64,000 nucleotides of DNA from Herbidospora galbida (GTDB lineage Bacteria > Actinomycetota > Actinomycetes > Streptosporangiales > Streptosporangiaceae): NCBI RefSeq assembly GCF_005233835.1, contig NZ_SZQA01000002.1:186001-250000 (forward strand). Reading direction: 5' to 3'. The notes under the pieces were generated by a model. It worked only from the letters and a program-made list of their open reading frames with translations. It was not told where the DNA came from and made no database searches. The position numbers and the translations under genes were made by a program. Of this stretch, positions 13,711 through 24,264 are shown piece by piece. Every line of letters starts with the position of its first letter. The first letter of the stretch is position 1.

Positions 13711-14799
13711 ATGAACGCGCAACGTCACCACCCATATGACGTCAGCGTCGTCGTCTCGGCCGCCGGTTCCGTGCACCTGGACAGGTGGCTGACGCACGCG
13801 CTGGCTCTGCGGGCCTCCAAAGAGATTTTCGTGGCCGACTCGCGGCTCGCCCGGCTCTACGCGAGGCTCCACCGCAACGTCCACATCGTCGACCGTCCGG
13901 AGAACGCCCCCACCCGGGGCCGGTACACCTATTTCGCCGGCGACCATCCCCTGCCACCGCTCGATCTCATGATCGAGGCGGCCGATCGGACCGGCGCCGA
14001 CCTGGTCGCCATCGCGTCCGAGGCCAGTGACGACGCGCTGCTCGGCGACATCTACGACGACCTGTCGCTGGCCAAGCTGTTCCGGACCGCCTTCCGCGAC
14101 CGGATCCCCTTCACCGACCCGGCCGACTTCGTCGTCCACGCCTACTGTCACGCCGAGCGCATCGCGACCGTGCGGGGGCGGCAGCAGAAGCGGCGGCACC
14201 ACCCCGACCGGCTGGTCCGCAGGGTGCAGAGCCACCTTCCCAACGGGCTGCTGCGCGACCATCTGATCGCGCGGCACATCACCCGCGACGTCCTGCCCGA
14301 TCTCGCCGAGCCCTTCCTGGAGGCCGACGACGAGGCCAGGGACGCGATCGTCAGGGGGGTCGCGCACCGGTGCGCCGCCTGGGTGACGCCGGGGGTGCGG
14401 GCCCAGCTCGACGCCGCCGACCAGGCGCGGCTCGCCTCGCTGCAGGACCACCGGCGGCTCGAACGGCTCGCGCGCATCTCCGAGGCGCCCCTGCACCGGG
14501 CGCTCACGAACGTCGCCTGGGAGGGCGACCGGCTCCGCATCGAGTTCACCGCGGCCCTCGAAGGGTTCCCCGAGGCCGAGATAGGGCTGCTGCTCAAGGA
14601 CGGCGATCCACAGGACGTCTGGGACGTCTACGTCACCGCCGAATGCGACGGGATCGTGCGGCAGGCGCGGCTCGAAGGAGCCCGCGACATCGCACTGCCG
14701 GCCCGCTTCACCGACGACCTCGTCGCGCTGCCCTACCTGACCCGGACGGGCACACTCAGCCTGCGGAAAGAGCGTCGCCTGATCCACACCTCCTCTTAA
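13711..14799 (+). CDS. Glycosyltransferase-like protein, family uncertain
   Basis: The 362-residue protein begins DVSVVVSAAGSVHLDRWL, a GT-A-like first strand and helix, and continues to a segment (APTRGRYTYFAGD) that resembles the ARNxG region of GT2 enzymes. No clear DxD metal motif is visible, so catalysis is doubtful. The C-terminal ~90 residues (from LTNVAWEGDRLRIEF) resemble the beta-rich domain appended to actinobacterial polymer glycosyltransferases and glycerophosphotransferases. It has no membrane segment. It is a single gene between the ECF41 operon and the metal transporter. The call rests on overall pattern; a search could reassign it. Confidence 0.45.
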   Translation: MNAQRHHPYDVSVVVSAAGSVHLDRWLTHALALRASKEIFVADSRLARLYARLHRNVHIVDRPENAPTRGRYTYFAGDHPLPPLDLMIEAADRTGADLVAIASEASDDALLGDIYDDLSLAKLFRTAFRDRIPFTDPADFVVHAYCHAERIATVRGRQQKRRHHPDRLVRRVQSHLPNGLLRDHLIARHITRDVLPDLAEPFLEADDEARDAIVRGVAHRCAAWVTPGVRAQLDAADQARLASLQDHRRLERLARISEAPLHRALTNVAWEGDRLRIEFTAALEGFPEAEIGLLLKDGDPQDVWDVYVTAECDGIVRQARLEGARDIALPARFTDDLVALPYLTRTGTLSLRKERRLIHTSS

Positions 14800-14814
14800 T
14801 GCGAATGACTCGCA
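14800..14814. promoter_or_regulatory. Fur-family-like palindrome before cbiM (Nur/Zur type)
   Basis: TGCGAAT-G-ACTCGCA is a 7-1-7 arrangement with one mismatch between arms. It can also be read as TGC...GCA half-sites around a 5-bp centre, close to the Streptomyces nickel-responsive Nur box. It lies 46 bp upstream of the transporter operon, at the position expected for metal-dependent repression. Confidence 0.45.
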
Positions 14815-14860
14815 ACTGCTCTACTGTTGTGGAAAATTCGTACAAAAGTGGAGGAACGCC

Positions 14861-15859
14861 GTGCACGTTCCAGATGGCTTCTTCACCGCTCCGGTCGCCA
14901 TCGGCGCCGGTGTCGTGGCGGTGGCCGGAGTCGCCGTGGCCCTCAGGCGGGCCAAGACCGAACTCGACGACCGCACCGCCCCGATGGCGGGCCTGGTCGC
15001 GGCGTTCATCTTCGCGGTCCAGATGCTCAACTTCCCCATCGCGGCGGGCACGTCCGGACACCTCCTCGGAGGCGCGCTCGCGGCGATACTCGTCGGGCCG
15101 TACACGGCCGTCCTCTGTGTGTCGGTCGTGCTCCTCGTGCAGGGCTTCTTCTTCGCCGACGGCGGGCTGACCGCGCTCGGGATCAACATCGTGCTGATGG
15201 CGATCATCCCCTCGGCGGTCGGCTGGGGGATCTTCCAGCTGGTCACGCGGGTGGCCAAGAACCGGGCCGCGGTCGTCGCCGGGTCGTTCGTGGCGGCGCT
15301 GATCTCGGTGCCGATCGCCGCGCTGACCTTCGCGGTGCTCTTCACGATCGGCGGAACGGCGCCGATCGAGACCGGCGCCGTGTTCGCCGCCATGGGCGGC
15401 GTCCACGTGCTGGTGGGCATCGGTGAGGGGCTGATCACCGCGGTCACCGTCAGCAGCGTGCTGGCGGTCCGTCCCGATCTCGTGTACGGCGCCCGCTTCC
15501 TCACCAAGCCCCTCGTCCTGAAGACCGCCACGGGCGAGCGGATCGTCGAGCCGGCCCGGCCCGAGAGCGCGCCCAAGCCGGTCCGGCCCTTCCTCGTCGG
15601 CGGCGGCGTCGTGGCCCTGTTCCTCGCGGGCGTCGTCAGCTTCTTCGCCTCCTCCTCACCCGACGGCCTGGAGCGGGTCGCCGAGGACGAGGGCTTCATC
15701 GGCGCGGCCACCGACCACTCGTTCGGCGGGTTCGCCCTGGCCGACTACGGCGACGTCGGCGGCATCCCCGTCGGGGTGGCCGGGATCATCGGCGTCGTGA
15801 TCACCCTGCTGGTCGGCGGGGCCATCCTCTGGTCGGTCCGGCAGAAGACCGCGGCGTGA
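14861..15859 (+). CDS. cbiM: Cobalt/nickel ECF transporter substrate-binding membrane protein, CbiM fused to CbiN-like PDGLE domain
   Basis: The 332-residue integral membrane protein begins MHVPDGF. This is the invariant CbiM/NikM N-terminus whose Met1 and His2 coordinate the metal, which fixes GTG 14861 as the start; GGAGG lies upstream. Six helices of CbiM occupy 1-215. A linker leads to a C-terminal PDGLE domain (SSSPDGLERVAEDEGF) with flanking helices, which replaces a separate CbiN. It overlaps cbiQ by 4 bp (GTGA). Uptake of Co2+ or Ni2+ is predicted; sequence alone does not decide the metal. A Fur-family-like palindrome at 14800-14814 suggests metal-dependent control. Confidence 0.9.
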   Translation: MHVPDGFFTAPVAIGAGVVAVAGVAVALRRAKTELDDRTAPMAGLVAAFIFAVQMLNFPIAAGTSGHLLGGALAAILVGPYTAVLCVSVVLLVQGFFFADGGLTALGINIVLMAIIPSAVGWGIFQLVTRVAKNRAAVVAGSFVAALISVPIAALTFAVLFTIGGTAPIETGAVFAAMGGVHVLVGIGEGLITAVTVSSVLAVRPDLVYGARFLTKPLVLKTATGERIVEPARPESAPKPVRPFLVGGGVVALFLAGVVSFFASSSPDGLERVAEDEGFIGAATDHSFGGFALADYGDVGGIPVGVAGIIGVVITLLVGGAILWSVRQKTAA

Positions 15860-16593
15860 AAGGGCTCTACCGGCCGGGCGACTCCCCGATCCACCGGCTC
15901 GCGCCGCAGTGCAAACTGCTCGCCGTCGTGCTCTTCGCCGTGGTGGTGGTCGCGACGCCGCGAGAACGGTTCCTGGCCTTCCTCCTGTACGCCCTGAGCC
16001 TCGCGGTCGTCGTCCTCCTCGCCAGGATCCCGCCGGGATACGTGCTGAAGCGCCTGGCGGTCGAGCTTCCCTTCGTGCTGTTCGCCGTGGCCATCCCGTT
16101 CATCGGCATGGGGGAGCGGGTCGACGTCCTGGGCGTGCCGCTCAGCGTCGCCGGGCTCTGGGCGAGCTGGAACATCCTGGCCAAGGCCACCCTGGGCGTG
16201 GCGGCCTCGATCGTGCTGGCCGCCACCACCGAGCCGCGCGCCCTGCTGCTGGGCGCGCAGCGGCTGCGGGTGCCCCAGTTGCTGATCCAGATCGCCACGT
16301 TCATGCTGCGCTACCTGGAGGTCATCCTCGACGAGATGCGCCGCATGCGGGTCGCCCGCGAGTCCCGGGGCTTCGCCGCCCGGGACTTCCGGCAGGCCCC
16401 CGTGCTGGCCAAGTCGGCGGGGGCGATGTTCATCCGGTCGTACGAACGCGGCGAGCGGGTGCATCTGGCCATGCTGAGCAGGGGATACACCGGCGTCATG
16501 CCCACGCTGGCCGACGGCCGGGCGCCGAAGGCGCAGTGGGCCATGGCCGCCGTGCTGCCCGTGGTGGCCTCGGCCGTACTGTTCGTGTCATGA
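15856..16593 (+). CDS. cbiQ: ECF transporter transmembrane component CbiQ (EcfT)
   Basis: The product has 245 residues and about five membrane helices. Both EcfT coupling-helix motifs are present, RVARESRGF and LAMLSRGYTG (A-x-x-S-RG type); they dock the ATPase. GTG 15856 overlaps the cbiM stop by 4 bp, and its own stop overlaps cbiO (ATGA). It transmits ATP hydrolysis in CbiO to the metal-binding CbiM subunit. Confidence 0.92.
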   Translation: MKGLYRPGDSPIHRLAPQCKLLAVVLFAVVVVATPRERFLAFLLYALSLAVVVLLARIPPGYVLKRLAVELPFVLFAVAIPFIGMGERVDVLGVPLSVAGLWASWNILAKATLGVAASIVLAATTEPRALLLGAQRLRVPQLLIQIATFMLRYLEVILDEMRRMRVARESRGFAARDFRQAPVLAKSAGAMFIRSYERGERVHLAMLSRGYTGVMPTLADGRAPKAQWAMAAVLPVVASAVLFVS

Positions 16594-17333
16594 CCCTCGA
16601 CGTCCGCGACCTGGCCTATGCCTACCCCGACGGCACGCAGGCCCTCTTCGGGGTCACCCTCTCGATCGCCAAGGGCGAGCGGGTGGCCCTGCTGGGGCCC
16701 AACGGCGCCGGCAAGACCACGCTGGTCATGCACCTGAACGGGATCCTGACCGCCGGGCACGGCGAGGTCAGCGTGGCCGGTCTGCCGGTCCGGAAGGACA
16801 CCCTCAAGGAGATCAGGCGGCGGGTCGGCCTGGTCTTCCAGGACCCCGACGACCAGCTCTTCATGCCCACCGTGCGCGAGGACGTCGCCTTCGGCCCGGC
16901 CAACATGGGCCTGCGCGGCGCCGACCTCGAGCACGCGGTCGTCACGGCCCTGGAGAAGGTCGGCATGGCCGACGTGATCGACCGGCCGCCCCACCACCTC
17001 TCGTTCGGCCAGCGCCGCCGGGTCGCGGTGGCGACCGTGCTGGCCATGGACCCCGAGATCCTGGTCTTGGACGAACCCTCGTCGAACCTCGACCCGGCCA
17101 GCCGCCGCGAGCTCGCCGAGATCCTGCGCGGGCTCGACGTCACCGTTCTGATGGTCACCCACGACCTGCCGTACGCCCTGGAGCTCTGCGACCGCTCGGT
17201 GATCCTCTCGGGCGGGGTGATCGCCGCCGACGGGCCGACCCACGAGATCCTGGCCGACGGCGACCTGCTCGCCGAGCACCGCCTGGAGCTGCCCTACGGC
17301 TTCGCCGTGCCTACTCCTCCGGCACGTGGATGA
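16590..17333 (+). CDS. cbiO: ECF transporter ATPase CbiO
   Basis: The 247-residue ABC ATPase has Walker A GPNGAGKTT, Q-loop VFQDPDDQLF (the extended form typical of ECF ATPases), signature LSFGQRRRVAVA, Walker B ILVLDEP and the switch histidine in VTHDLPYAL. ATG 16590 overlaps the cbiQ stop (ATGA). Only one ATPase gene is present, as in CbiMNQO systems, so a homodimer is expected. Its last 23 bp overlap the convergent K+-channel gene. Confidence 0.93.
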   Translation: MTLDVRDLAYAYPDGTQALFGVTLSIAKGERVALLGPNGAGKTTLVMHLNGILTAGHGEVSVAGLPVRKDTLKEIRRRVGLVFQDPDDQLFMPTVREDVAFGPANMGLRGADLEHAVVTALEKVGMADVIDRPPHHLSFGQRRRVAVATVLAMDPEILVLDEPSSNLDPASRRELAEILRGLDVTVLMVTHDLPYALELCDRSVILSGGVIAADGPTHEILADGDLLAEHRLELPYGFAVPTPPARG

Positions 17334-18309
17334 CGACCAGCCGGTCGGTGGCCATCAACGTGGGGACCTTCGCGTAGGGGATGACCCTGCCGTCGCGGAC
17401 GACCGCCACGACCATGCCCTCGGCCTGGTCGCAGCTGCCGCCGACCTCGCCCGGCTTGACCGGGCGCTCGTAGAGGTCGAGGCCGGTGCCGTACATGAGG
17501 AAGTCGTCGATGATCGTGCTGACGGCGGGGCTCTGGGTGGCCACGCCGAGCATGCGTCCGGCCGCCTCCGACGAGGTGATCACGACGTCGGCGCCGCTGC
17601 TGCGCACGAGCGGGTCGTTCTCCGACTCCCTGACCGCCGCGACGATCGTGGCCTTCGGGTTGAGGCTGCGGGCGGTCAGCACGACCAGGGCGGTCGTGTC
17701 GTCGCGCTGGGTCGAGATGATCACCTCGCTGGCGGTCTCGATCCGGGCCCTTCTGAGCACGCTGCTGCGGGTGCCGTCGCCGACGACGCCGGCGAAGCCG
17801 TCCTCGTTGGCCTCGTGGACGACGCCGCCGTTGGGATCGATCACCACGATCGAGTCGCGGCTGCGGTCGTTGTCGAGGAGGGTGCGCACGGCGGCCCGGC
17901 CCTTGGTGCCGTAGCCGACCACGACGGTGTGCCCGGTCAACTTGGACCTCCAGCGGTTGGTGAGGAAATCTTCCCTGGTCCGCCGGGTGAGCACTTCGAG
18001 CGTGGTCCCCACCAGGATGACGAGGAAGACGATCCGGAGCGGGGTCACCAGCACGATGTTGATCAACCGCGCCAGATCGGAGGTCGGGGTGATGTCGCCG
18101 TAGCCGGTCGTCGAGACGGTGACCGTGGCGTAGTAGAGCGCGTCGAGCAGGGACACCTTGCCGTCGTAGCTGTCCTTGTATCCGTCGAGGTCGGACGCGA
18201 CCAGCAGAAACACGGCGCCGAGGGCGGCGAGGGCGTACCAGAGCCGGCGCAGAACGGCCCTGAGCGGGCTGACCTGTTCCTGGGGGAGCCGAATCCCGGC
18301 ATCTGTCAC
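17311..18309 (-). CDS. Two-helix K+ channel with RCK (TrkA-N/TrkA-C) domains
   Basis: This 332-residue protein has one helix (residues ~18-42), a pore loop with the selectivity filter TTGYGD, and a second helix. A TrkA-N Rossmann domain follows (VVVGYGTKGRAAV, then VVIDPN), and a TrkA-C part reaches the end (VIPYAKVPTLMATDRLVVI). This is the MthK-like architecture of bacterial K+ channels gated by nucleotides or Ca2+. GTG 18309 has no ribosome-binding site but a TAAGAT box 6 nt upstream, so it is probably leaderless. Confidence 0.88.
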   Translation of the reverse strand: MTDAGIRLPQEQVSPLRAVLRRLWYALAALGAVFLLVASDLDGYKDSYDGKVSLLDALYYATVTVSTTGYGDITPTSDLARLINIVLVTPLRIVFLVILVGTTLEVLTRRTREDFLTNRWRSKLTGHTVVVGYGTKGRAAVRTLLDNDRSRDSIVVIDPNGGVVHEANEDGFAGVVGDGTRSSVLRRARIETASEVIISTQRDDTTALVVLTARSLNPKATIVAAVRESENDPLVRSSGADVVITSSEAAGRMLGVATQSPAVSTIIDDFLMYGTGLDLYERPVKPGEVGGSCDQAEGMVVAVVRDGRVIPYAKVPTLMATDRLVVIHVPEE

Positions 18310-18315
18310 AAGGCG

Positions 18316-18321
18316 ATCTTA
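18316..18321 (-). promoter_or_regulatory. -10 box TAAGAT for leaderless K+-channel gene
   Basis: Read on the minus strand, TAAGAT lies exactly 6 nt before GTG 18309. Confidence 0.5.
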
Positions 18322-18385
18322 CGGTTCAAGCACCTCACTCACGGTGATGCACCAGTAAAGTGGGCCTCGCGGAGGAGGTTCGACA

Positions 18386-18730
18386 ATGAAACTGCGGCTT
18401 GCCCGGAGATCACTCTCCGGTGCCGTGGTGGTGGCCGTCGAGGGCGAACTCGACCTGTTCACCGCCCCCTTCCTGCGCGACGAGGTGCGCGACGCGATCA
18501 AACAGGACGGCGCCGTGCTGGTGCTCGACCTCACGTCGCTGTCGTTCATGGACTCCAGCGGCCTGAGCGTGCTCATCGAGGCGTGGCGGCTGGCCACCAG
18601 CGAGGGCGGGGGGGTGACCCTCGCCGCGCCGCAGGCGCCGGTGGCGCGAATTCTCCGGACGACCGGGCTCGACCGGCGGATCAAGGTCTATCCCGATGTC
18701 GACACCGCGATTTTGGGCCACCCCGAGTAG
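18386..18730 (+). CDS. STAS-domain anti-sigma factor antagonist
   Basis: The 114-residue protein is a single STAS domain with the VAVEGELDLFTAP opening and the phosphoserine motif FMDSSGL. Proteins of this kind (SpoIIAA/RsbV/BldG type) release a partner sigma factor by binding an anti-sigma kinase, and are switched off by serine phosphorylation. GGAGGAGG precedes ATG 18386 by about 8 nt. No kinase gene is adjacent. The PP2C phosphatase at 27215-29488 could act on it (inference). Confidence 0.9.
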   Translation: MKLRLARRSLSGAVVVAVEGELDLFTAPFLRDEVRDAIKQDGAVLVLDLTSLSFMDSSGLSVLIEAWRLATSEGGGVTLAAPQAPVARILRTTGLDRRIKVYPDVDTAILGHPE

Positions 18731-18751
18731 AACTTCATTCGGTTCTTTGGT

Positions 18752-18757
18752 TATGGT
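18752..18757 (+). promoter_or_regulatory. -10 box TATGGT for leaderless SDR gene
   Basis: TATGGT lies exactly 6 nt before ATG 18764 and no ribosome-binding site is present. Confidence 0.5.
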
Positions 18758-18763
18758 CCGCGT

Positions 18764-19537
18764 ATGGACCTGAGGAACTGTGTAGCGATCATCTCCGGCG
18801 GGGCGAGCGGGCTCGGTGAGGGCACCGCCCGCGAGCTGGCCGGAATCGGCGCGACCGTCGTCATCGCCGACCTCAACGAAGAGCGCGGCAAGGCCCTGGC
18901 CGACGAGCTGGGCGGGCTCTTCGTCCGCACCGACGTCGCCGACGAGGCCTCCGTGCAGGCTGCCGTCGACGCCGCGGTCGCCCTGGGCAGGCCGCTGCGG
19001 GCCGTGGTCAACAGCGCCGGCATCGGCTGGGCCGCCCGCACGGTCAACCGTGACGGCTCGCCGCACGACCTGGCGTCGTACCGGAAGGTGATCGACGTCA
19101 ACCTCATCGGCACCTTCAACCTCATGCGCATCGGCGCGGCGGCGATGGCCAAGACCGAGCCCGCCGACGCCGACAACGCGCGCGGCGTGGTGATCAACAC
19201 CGCGTCGGTGGCCGGCATCGAGGGGCAGACCGGGCAGGTGGCCTACTCGGCGTCCAAGGGCGGCATCATCGGCATGACCCTCCCGGCGGCCCGCGACCTG
19301 GCCGCCATCGGGGTGCGGGTGCTGACGATCTGCCCCGGCATCATCGACACCCCGATCTACGGCTCCGGGCCCGAGTCCGAGGCGTTCAAGGCCCACCTGG
19401 CCGCGCCGGTGCCGTTCCCGAAGCGCATGGGCACCGCCGCCGAGTTCGCCCACCTGGTCCGCTCGCTGATCGAGAACGACTACATGAACGGCGAGGTCAT
19501 CCGCTTCGACGGCGGCATTCGCTTCCAGCCCAAATAG
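18764..19537 (+). CDS. Short-chain dehydrogenase, 3-hydroxyacyl-CoA dehydrogenase type
   Basis: The 257-residue SDR has the NAD-binding GGASGLGEG loop at residues 12-20, Asp after strand 2 (VIADLNEE), the NSAG motif, catalytic Ser in INTASVAG and YSASK with catalytic Tyr and Lys. The long insert around NRDGSPHDL and the ending NGEVIRFDGGIRFQP are typical of the HSD10/type-2 3-hydroxyacyl-CoA dehydrogenase group. A crotonase gene follows 10 bp downstream, so the two probably perform consecutive beta-oxidation steps in one operon. Confidence 0.85.
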   Translation: MDLRNCVAIISGGASGLGEGTARELAGIGATVVIADLNEERGKALADELGGLFVRTDVADEASVQAAVDAAVALGRPLRAVVNSAGIGWAARTVNRDGSPHDLASYRKVIDVNLIGTFNLMRIGAAAMAKTEPADADNARGVVINTASVAGIEGQTGQVAYSASKGGIIGMTLPAARDLAAIGVRVLTICPGIIDTPIYGSGPESEAFKAHLAAPVPFPKRMGTAAEFAHLVRSLIENDYMNGEVIRFDGGIRFQPK

Positions 19538-19547
19538 GAGACTTGCC

Positions 19548-20312
19548 ATGTCTGACGAGGTTCTGGTCGAGGTCGACGGCAACGTCGCCGTCCTGACGAT
19601 CAACCGGCCGAAGGCGAAGAACGCGGTCAACGGCGCGGTCGCCCAGGGCATCGCGGCGGCCGTCGACGAGCTCGACGCCCGCCCCGACGTGTCGGTCCTG
19701 GTCCTGGCGGGCGCGGGCGGCACCTTCTGCGCCGGCATGGACCTGAAGGGTTTCCTGACCGGCGACATGCCGTTCGTGCCCGACCGCGGGTTCGGCGGCC
19801 TGGCCGAATCGCCGCCGAAGAAGCCGCTGATCGCGGCCGTCGAGGGCTACGCCCTGGCGGGCGGGTTCGAGCTGGCCCTGTCGTGCGACCTGATCGTGGC
19901 CGCCGAGTCGGCCAAGTTCGGGCTGCCCGAGCCCAAGCGCGGCCTGATCGCCGGCGCGGGCGGCGTGATGCGGCTGCCGCGCCGCATCCCCTACCACGTG
20001 GCCATGGAGATCGCCCTGACCGGCGACTTCTACCCGGCGCAGCGCCTCTACGAGCTGGGCCTGGTCAACCGGGTCGTGGCCGAGGGCGAGGCGGTCGCGG
20101 CGGCCAAGGAGCTGGCCGGGAAGATCGCGCAGAACGCGCCGCTGTCGCTCGCGGGCACCAAGAAGATCGTCGTCGAGTCGGTCGACTGGCCCCTCGACGA
20201 GATGTTCGCCCGCCAGTCCGAGATCATGAACCCGATCTTCGGCTCCAAGGACGCCATGGAGGGCGCCGCCGCCTTCGCCGAGAAGAGAGCGCCCGTGTGG
20301 CGCGGTGAATGA
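19548..20312 (+). CDS. Enoyl-CoA hydratase/isomerase (crotonase)
   Basis: The product has 254 residues. The two oxyanion-hole segments are GAGGTFCAGMDLKGF and GYALAGGFELALSCDLIVA, followed by FGLPEPKRGL. These mark the crotonase fold, which hydrates or isomerises acyl-CoA esters. GGAG lies upstream of ATG 19548, directly after the SDR gene. The Glu pair of classical hydratases is only partly evident, so a related reaction is possible. Confidence 0.85.
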   Translation: MSDEVLVEVDGNVAVLTINRPKAKNAVNGAVAQGIAAAVDELDARPDVSVLVLAGAGGTFCAGMDLKGFLTGDMPFVPDRGFGGLAESPPKKPLIAAVEGYALAGGFELALSCDLIVAAESAKFGLPEPKRGLIAGAGGVMRLPRRIPYHVAMEIALTGDFYPAQRLYELGLVNRVVAEGEAVAAAKELAGKIAQNAPLSLAGTKKIVVESVDWPLDEMFARQSEIMNPIFGSKDAMEGAAAFAEKRAPVWRGE

Positions 20313-20367
20313 TCGTCCCCGTGGGGGGAACTCCGCGTTCATGACGAGAACTGCGTACCGTTATGGC

Positions 20368-21000
20368 ATGAGCGACGGCATTCCCCCCACCTCCCGGCAG
20401 AAGGTGCACGGCCTTCTCGCCGGGGCGATCGGCAGTGGTCTGCTGGTCGTGTTCCTCGTGTGCGTGATGTGGGTCCTGGAGGTCGTCGACTATCTCGGCG
20501 ACGGCTATCTCGACCGCTACGGCATCGTGGCCCACGAACCCGACGGCCTGCCCGGCATCTTCTTCGCGCCGTTCCTGCACGCCGGGTTCCCGCACCTGAT
20601 GGCCAACTCGCTGCCCCTGCTGATCCTGGGCTTCCTGGCCGCGGTCCGGGGTCTCGGGAAGTTCCTGGCGGCCAGCCTCATCGTCATCGTGGTCAGCGGC
20701 GTCGGAGTCTGGGTGACCAGCCCGCCCGACACGGTCACGCTGGGCGCCAGCGGCCTGGTGTTCGGCTACTTCGGCTATGTCGTGGCGCGCGGCCTGTTCG
20801 ACCGCCGGCTGCTCGACATCGTGCTCGGAGTGATCGTCGCCGCGCTCTACTGGTCGATCCTGTGGGGCGCGCTGCCGGGCGAGACGGGCATCTCGTGGCA
20901 GGGCCACCTGTTCGGGTTGATCGGCGGCGTGTTGGCGGCGTGGGTGCTGCGCCGCAGGAAGCCGCCCGTTACACGAGTCTCGACCGCGAGCATCGAATGA
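20368..21000 (+). CDS. Rhomboid-family intramembrane serine protease
   Basis: About 210 residues with six helices. The L1-like loop motif HAGFPHLMAN (71-80), the catalytic serine in GASG (126-129) and the histidine in WQGHLFG of the last-but-one helix complete the rhomboid Ser-His dyad. I chose ATG 20368 because TACCGT (20356-20361) lies exactly 6 nt upstream, a leaderless arrangement. ATG 20341 or GTG 20305 would add 9 or 21 residues. Substrates are unknown. Confidence 0.85.
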   Translation: MSDGIPPTSRQKVHGLLAGAIGSGLLVVFLVCVMWVLEVVDYLGDGYLDRYGIVAHEPDGLPGIFFAPFLHAGFPHLMANSLPLLILGFLAAVRGLGKFLAASLIVIVVSGVGVWVTSPPDTVTLGASGLVFGYFGYVVARGLFDRRLLDIVLGVIVAALYWSILWGALPGETGISWQGHLFGLIGGVLAAWVLRRRKPPVTRVSTASIE

Positions 21001-21060
21001 GCACGATCGGATCACTGTTCGCATGGCGCGACCTGCGAAGAGCCTGACAGAATCGATTTC

Positions 21061-21471
21061 GTGAACTTGGGGCCCCTGGAGCGCGCGATCATGGACGTTC
21101 TGTGGGACGCCAAGGAATCGCTGCTCATCCGCGAAGTGCAGGCACTGCTGAACCAGCGGGCCGAGAAGCCGTGGGCGTACACGACCATCCAGACGGTCGC
21201 CGAACGGCTGGTACGAAAACGGCTGCTGTTCCGGACCGCCGAACGCAAGGCGTTCCGCTACGGCGCCACGAAGTCGCGTGAGGAACACCTGACCGAGCTG
21301 ATGCTGACGGCCCTCGCGGAGAGCCCTGACCGCTCTCCGGTGCTGTCCAGGTTCGCGCAGAGTGTCGACCTCGACGACGCCCTGCGGCTGCTCGACGAAC
21401 TGGCGCGGCGGGCCGGGCGGGCTCCGGCGGAGCAGCCGCCCGGCTGGGTCCCGCCGCCTTCCGTCGACTAG
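21061..21471 (+). CDS. BlaI/MecI/CopY-family repressor
   Basis: The 136-residue protein has the BlaI winged-helix: LGPLERAIMDVLWD, LIREVQALL, then TTIQTVAERLVRKRLL as recognition region, and a C-terminal dimerisation helix. GTG 21061 follows CAGAATCGATTTC with no clear ribosome-binding site. No BlaR1-type membrane protease is adjacent, so it is an orphan; the rhomboid protease gene lies just upstream, but a link is only a guess. Its tail is proline-rich (PPGWVPPP). Confidence 0.85.
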   Translation: MNLGPLERAIMDVLWDAKESLLIREVQALLNQRAEKPWAYTTIQTVAERLVRKRLLFRTAERKAFRYGATKSREEHLTELMLTALAESPDRSPVLSRFAQSVDLDDALRLLDELARRAGRAPAEQPPGWVPPPSVD

Positions 21472-21492
21472 GCCCGGTGTCGGCCGACCTGA

Positions 21493-21672
21493 TCCGGCCT
21501 TGAGCTCGCGGCGGCCCTCGGGGTCGGTGCGGAGCGCGGGACGGACGTTCTGATGATCGTCCTGGCCACGGCTCAGGCGTGGAGCATCACGCCGCCCAAG
21601 ATCCGCGATCTCGGCGGTCCGCCCGACGAGGGCAGAAGGCGGCGCCACCGCGCGGCGGCGCTGGACGAATGA
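21493..21672 (+). pseudogene. Possible TetR-type C-terminal remnant
   Basis: In one frame the DNA reads about 59 residues from just after a stop codon at 21490-21492 to TGA 21670-21672, including ELAAALGVGAERGTDVLMIV, LATAQAW and RRRRHRAAALDE. This resembles the last helices of TetR regulators, without any DNA-binding part or usual start. It could also be chance open DNA between two converging units. Confidence 0.25.
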
Positions 21673-21704
21673 GGCCGCGAGGGCGCCGGGCACCCTCGCG
21701 GCCT
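21672..21704 (-). terminator. Terminator of serC
   Basis: AGGCCGCGAGGG (21672-21683) and CCCTCGCGGCCT (21693-21704) form a perfect 12-bp hairpin with a 9-nt loop, starting 8 bp beyond the serC stop codon. Confidence 0.7.
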
Positions 21705-21712
21705 TCGCGGAA

Positions 21713-24093
<2,381 letters not shown>

Positions 24094-24264
24094 TCCCGGC
24101 CGCCTCCCTCTCTTGTGAAGTCCAAAGCCTTGATGTCGAGATACCGGCGGGTCAATTTAACCCCCAGGGTTGTGGCGGGTCGCCTCCGGTCCCTCCCAAA
24201 CGCCGTCGTCCCTGGTTAGGGCCTGTGCGCCAGACGTCTGTCAAGCGCGCAAGAATACCGTTTC

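Noticed and set aside
14815-14860. Cobalamin riboswitch before cbiM
   Set aside because: The leader is far too short and has no B12-box-like sequence.
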